Positions 45,621-47,018 of a stretch of 47,018 bases of DNA are shown piece by piece. The stretch lies in assembly GCA_913009755.1 (NCBI GenBank), contig CAJVWU010000025.1:1-47018 (forward strand), in the 5' to 3' direction. A model generated the notes under the pieces. It ran no database searches. It was not told the DNA's origin and saw only the letters and a list, made by a program, of their open reading frames with translations. The stretch is from an uncultured Bacteroidia bacterium (GTDB lineage Bacteria > Bacteroidota > Bacteroidia > Bacteroidales > F082). The position numbers were made by a program, and so were the translations under genes. Every line of letters starts with the position of its first letter. The first letter of the stretch is position 1.

Positions 45621-45651
45621 CAAATTTATTAATTTTTCAAAACTTTCCCAA
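45621..45651 (-). promoter_or_regulatory. Candidate promoter of the benzoyl-CoA operon
   Basis: On the minus strand TTG at 45651-45649, a 20-base spacer, then TAAATTTG at 45628-45621 (TAnnTTTG). It gives a leader of about 75 bases before bcrC. Spacing is one base longer than the consensus. Confidence 0.55.
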
Positions 45652-45663
45652 TCATTTTTCCGG

Positions 45664-45675
45664 CACGATATCGTG
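45664..45675. promoter_or_regulatory. 12-bp perfect palindrome, candidate operator
   Basis: CACGATATCGTG reads the same on both strands and lies 13 bases upstream of the -33 element of the candidate operon promoter. That is the usual place for an activator or repressor site. No regulator gene is in the operon to match it. Confidence 0.45.
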
Positions 45676-45901
45676 TCAGGACGCGAAATGGCTTTCATTT
45701 TCCCTGTTGGTTTTTACTAAAAAGAACCTGATTATGTCAACGATGGGAAAAGAGGAATATCTTTTTCTAACTGGCTGATTCTGCCTTTGTTCAAGATTAA
45801 TTTTTGCAAGCAAAAGCAGCCTTAAAAAAAGTTGCCGGAAAGGATAAATGCGATTTCAATTTTTTCATTTTGCCTGATTATGATTAATTTTATAAAAGAT
45901 G

Positions 45902-46267
45902 TTAAATTTCTTTATTAATCACAAGGGCAAAAAAATCGTTGTCGAGCGGCAGATAGCCGTACTCATAACAGAAATAATAGATTTTACCTTCCTTGGTCTT
46001 GTAAACATTGGTAAAATATTTGAAACTGAAACCCTTAGCGAGCAAAGTTTGTTTTTTTACTTTGGCTTTACCGTTTGGGTTCAGTTCTCTTAGTATCCTG
46101 CGGTTTTTTCTCAACCGGTTAGTGATATTTTTCATTAGGGCCGTCTCGTCCTTGTTCATCCGGTTGTTGTAAGTATTCCGGCATTGGTCGGAGCAAAATT
46201 TCTGGTCAATACGGCCCATCAGCCGGGAACCGCATTCAAGACAAACCCTGTTTTCATCTCTTTCCAT
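45902..46267 (-). CDS. Small zinc-ribbon protein
   Basis: About 121 residues from the ATG at 46267. The N-terminus has a four-cysteine zinc ribbon (CLECGSRLMGRIDQKFCSDQC, key residues Cys9, Cys12 and the FCSDQC pair), as in DUF2116-type proteins, then a basic helical stretch (NRLRKNRRILREL) and a C-terminal part rich in Tyr and Phe (KIYYFCYEYGYLPL). Function unknown; nucleic acid binding is possible. Common in Bacteroidota. It is not clearly part of the aromatic operon. Confidence 0.8.
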   Translation of the reverse strand: MERDENRVCLECGSRLMGRIDQKFCSDQCRNTYNNRMNKDETALMKNITNRLRKNRRILRELNPNGKAKVKKQTLLAKGFSFKYFTNVYKTKEGKIYYFCYEYGYLPLDNDFFALVINKEI

Positions 46268-46417
46268 ATCCAGTTTTTCCGTAAAATTATAAAAAAATCC
46301 TTGCCGGAACCACAAAATCCGGTTTTATGGCCAGGTGCTTATGTTTTATTTAGCAGTGCCTAAACCTGTTTTAGGACAAGACAATTATTGCAATGAACTT
46401 AAAAACCGGGTAAATGA

Positions 46418-46472
46418 AAAAAGCTGACAAATGCTTTTGGCAACTAACTTACCACGCTTTTGTCAGCTTTTT
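46418..46472. terminator. Terminator after the secreted CUB/T9SS gene
   Basis: A 14-bp perfect stem (AAAAAGCTGACAAA paired with TTTGTCAGCTTTTT) with a 27-nt loop, 19 bases after the stop codon of the minus-strand gene. It ends in a T run on either strand. Confidence 0.7.
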
Positions 46473-46490
46473 GTTATGATGGGTCAGGTC

Positions 46491-47018
46491 TTATTTTAAA
46501 ATAATCTTTTTGTCAATTTTTTCTTTTTCACTGATCAGGCTTAGCATATAAATACCTTTGGCCTGGTTTCTCAGGTCAATCGTCTTGTTGATATTTCCCG
46601 ATTGTTTTGTCAGGATTTCTTTGTAAACGACCTGTCCGTTCATATTTGATACTTGTAATGTTGTATTGCCTGCAGGCAACTCATCAATGTTGAGGTTTAA
46701 CATTCCTGAAGTGGGGTTGGGATAAACGGCAAAGTGGGTATAAGTTGCTTCGTGTATGCCCACACCGTCAATGGTATATTCAGCCGTCCAACCCTCATCC
46801 GTCACGGTTGAATTTGTTGCCCAGAGCAGGATCAATGTGCTGGTTTCAGCCGTAATGACATCAGGTAGTTCATGTCCTGATAATTCCGCAAGCAATGTTT
46901 GGGTATCCCCATCATAAACCTGAACCGCATCATTTGTTTCTTCTGTTGAAAACTCTGTAAACTCCAGCGTTATTTTAACAGCTTCAGGATTGGATATTTT
47001 AAACATGCAGTTGGCATT
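46491..47018 (-). CDS. Secreted protein with CUB-like domain and T9SS sorting domain, 3' part
   Basis: The frame stays open to the window edge, so only the last 175 or so residues are seen. The upstream residues NANC lead into MFKISNPEAVKITLEFTEF, then DAVQVYDGDTQ and TDEGWTAEYT, a CUB-like domain pattern. A T9SS C-terminal domain follows (VYPNPTSGMLNLNI...GIYMLSLISEKEKIDKKIILK). It is a surface or released protein; the N-terminal catalytic or binding part is outside the window. Confidence 0.85.
   Translation of the reverse strand, partial: NANCMFKISNPEAVKITLEFTEFSTEETNDAVQVYDGDTQTLLAELSGHELPDVITAETSTLILLWATNSTVTDEGWTAEYTIDGVGIHEATYTHFAVYPNPTSGMLNLNIDELPAGNTTLQVSNMNGQVVYKEILTKQSGNINKTIDLRNQAKGIYMLSLISEKEKIDKKIILK

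Larger units (their letters stand above)
45541..45901. other. 361-base control region upstream of bcrC
   Basis: AT-rich gap between the benzoyl-CoA operon and the zinc-ribbon gene, both on the minus strand. It holds the candidate operon promoter (45621-45651) and the palindrome at 45664-45675, listed separately. A short open frame on the plus strand (45578-45778) is hydrophobic and AT-driven and is not believed. No riboswitch or sRNA fold was recognised. Confidence 0.6.

Noticed and set aside
45578-45778. Plus-strand open frame upstream of bcrC
   Set aside because: Hydrophobic AT-driven product with no homology pattern, and it overlaps the candidate operon promoter and palindrome.
1-47018. 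CRISPR array or prophage
   Set aside because: No regularly spaced direct repeats, integrase, capsid or terminase-like genes were seen.

Overview
The window looks like chromosome from an anaerobic member of the Bacteroidota (Bacteroidales or Marinilabiliales-like; the exact lineage cannot be read from the sequence). The signs are promoters of the TTG-N18-20-TAnnTTTG type instead of sigma70 boxes, secreted proteins with type IX secretion C-terminal domains, a lipoprotein with the CxK(D/E)(D/E) surface-export signal, HmuY-family proteins beside a TonB receptor, a DUF2723 membrane protein, and a rimP-nusA-infB operon.

Layout. 1-570: an IS200/IS605-type element (tnpA only) beside the end of infB. 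609-5424 (minus): tRNA-Gln, rimP, nusA, infB from one Bacteroidota-type promoter, with a terminator-like hairpin after the tRNA. 5570-9516: DUF2723 protein (plus) and lgt (minus), converging on a shared terminator. 9547-14627 (minus): a probable heme or iron uptake operon (small membrane protein, T9SS-exported HmuY-like protein, TonB receptor, HmuY-like lipoprotein). 14680-20656: flavodoxin, a secreted sialidase-fold protein, ychF, an isocitrate/isopropylmalate-type dehydrogenase and an HD-like protein. 20838-22028: a thiolase. 22182-24264: a compact, AT-rich restriction-modification operon.

24353-45540 (minus) is the striking part: about 21 kb and 16 genes in one direction with gaps of at most 64 bases. 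It encodes a complete ATP-dependent class I benzoyl-CoA reductase of the Thauera/Rhodopseudomonas type (bcrC-bcrB-bcrA-bcrD), then the ring-cleavage module: dienoyl-CoA hydratase (dch), 6-hydroxycyclohexene-carbonyl-CoA dehydrogenase (had) and ring-opening hydrolase (oah/bamA). A fused 3-hydroxyacyl-CoA dehydrogenase/enoyl-CoA hydratase and a thiolase would carry 3-hydroxypimelyl-CoA on to glutaryl-CoA and acetyl-CoA. Interspersed are an ADP-forming acyl-CoA synthetase, a ketopantoate-reductase-like dehydrogenase, a separate dehydratase-like Fe-S protein with its own ATPase activator (possible double-cubane system), and a molybdenum hydroxylase resembling 4-hydroxybenzoyl-CoA reductase in which two subunits are fused and the third lacks the usual 4Fe-4S loop. 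Class I benzoyl-CoA reductase is best known from Proteobacteria, so an intact operon in a Bacteroidota background is the main discovery candidate.

After the operon promoter, which lies next to a 12-bp palindrome, come a zinc-ribbon protein (45902-46267) and the 3' end of a secreted CUB/T9SS protein running off the window. Not seen in the window: an AMP-forming benzoate-CoA ligase, ferredoxin or its reductase, glutaryl-CoA dehydrogenase, an aromatic transporter, or a dedicated regulator.
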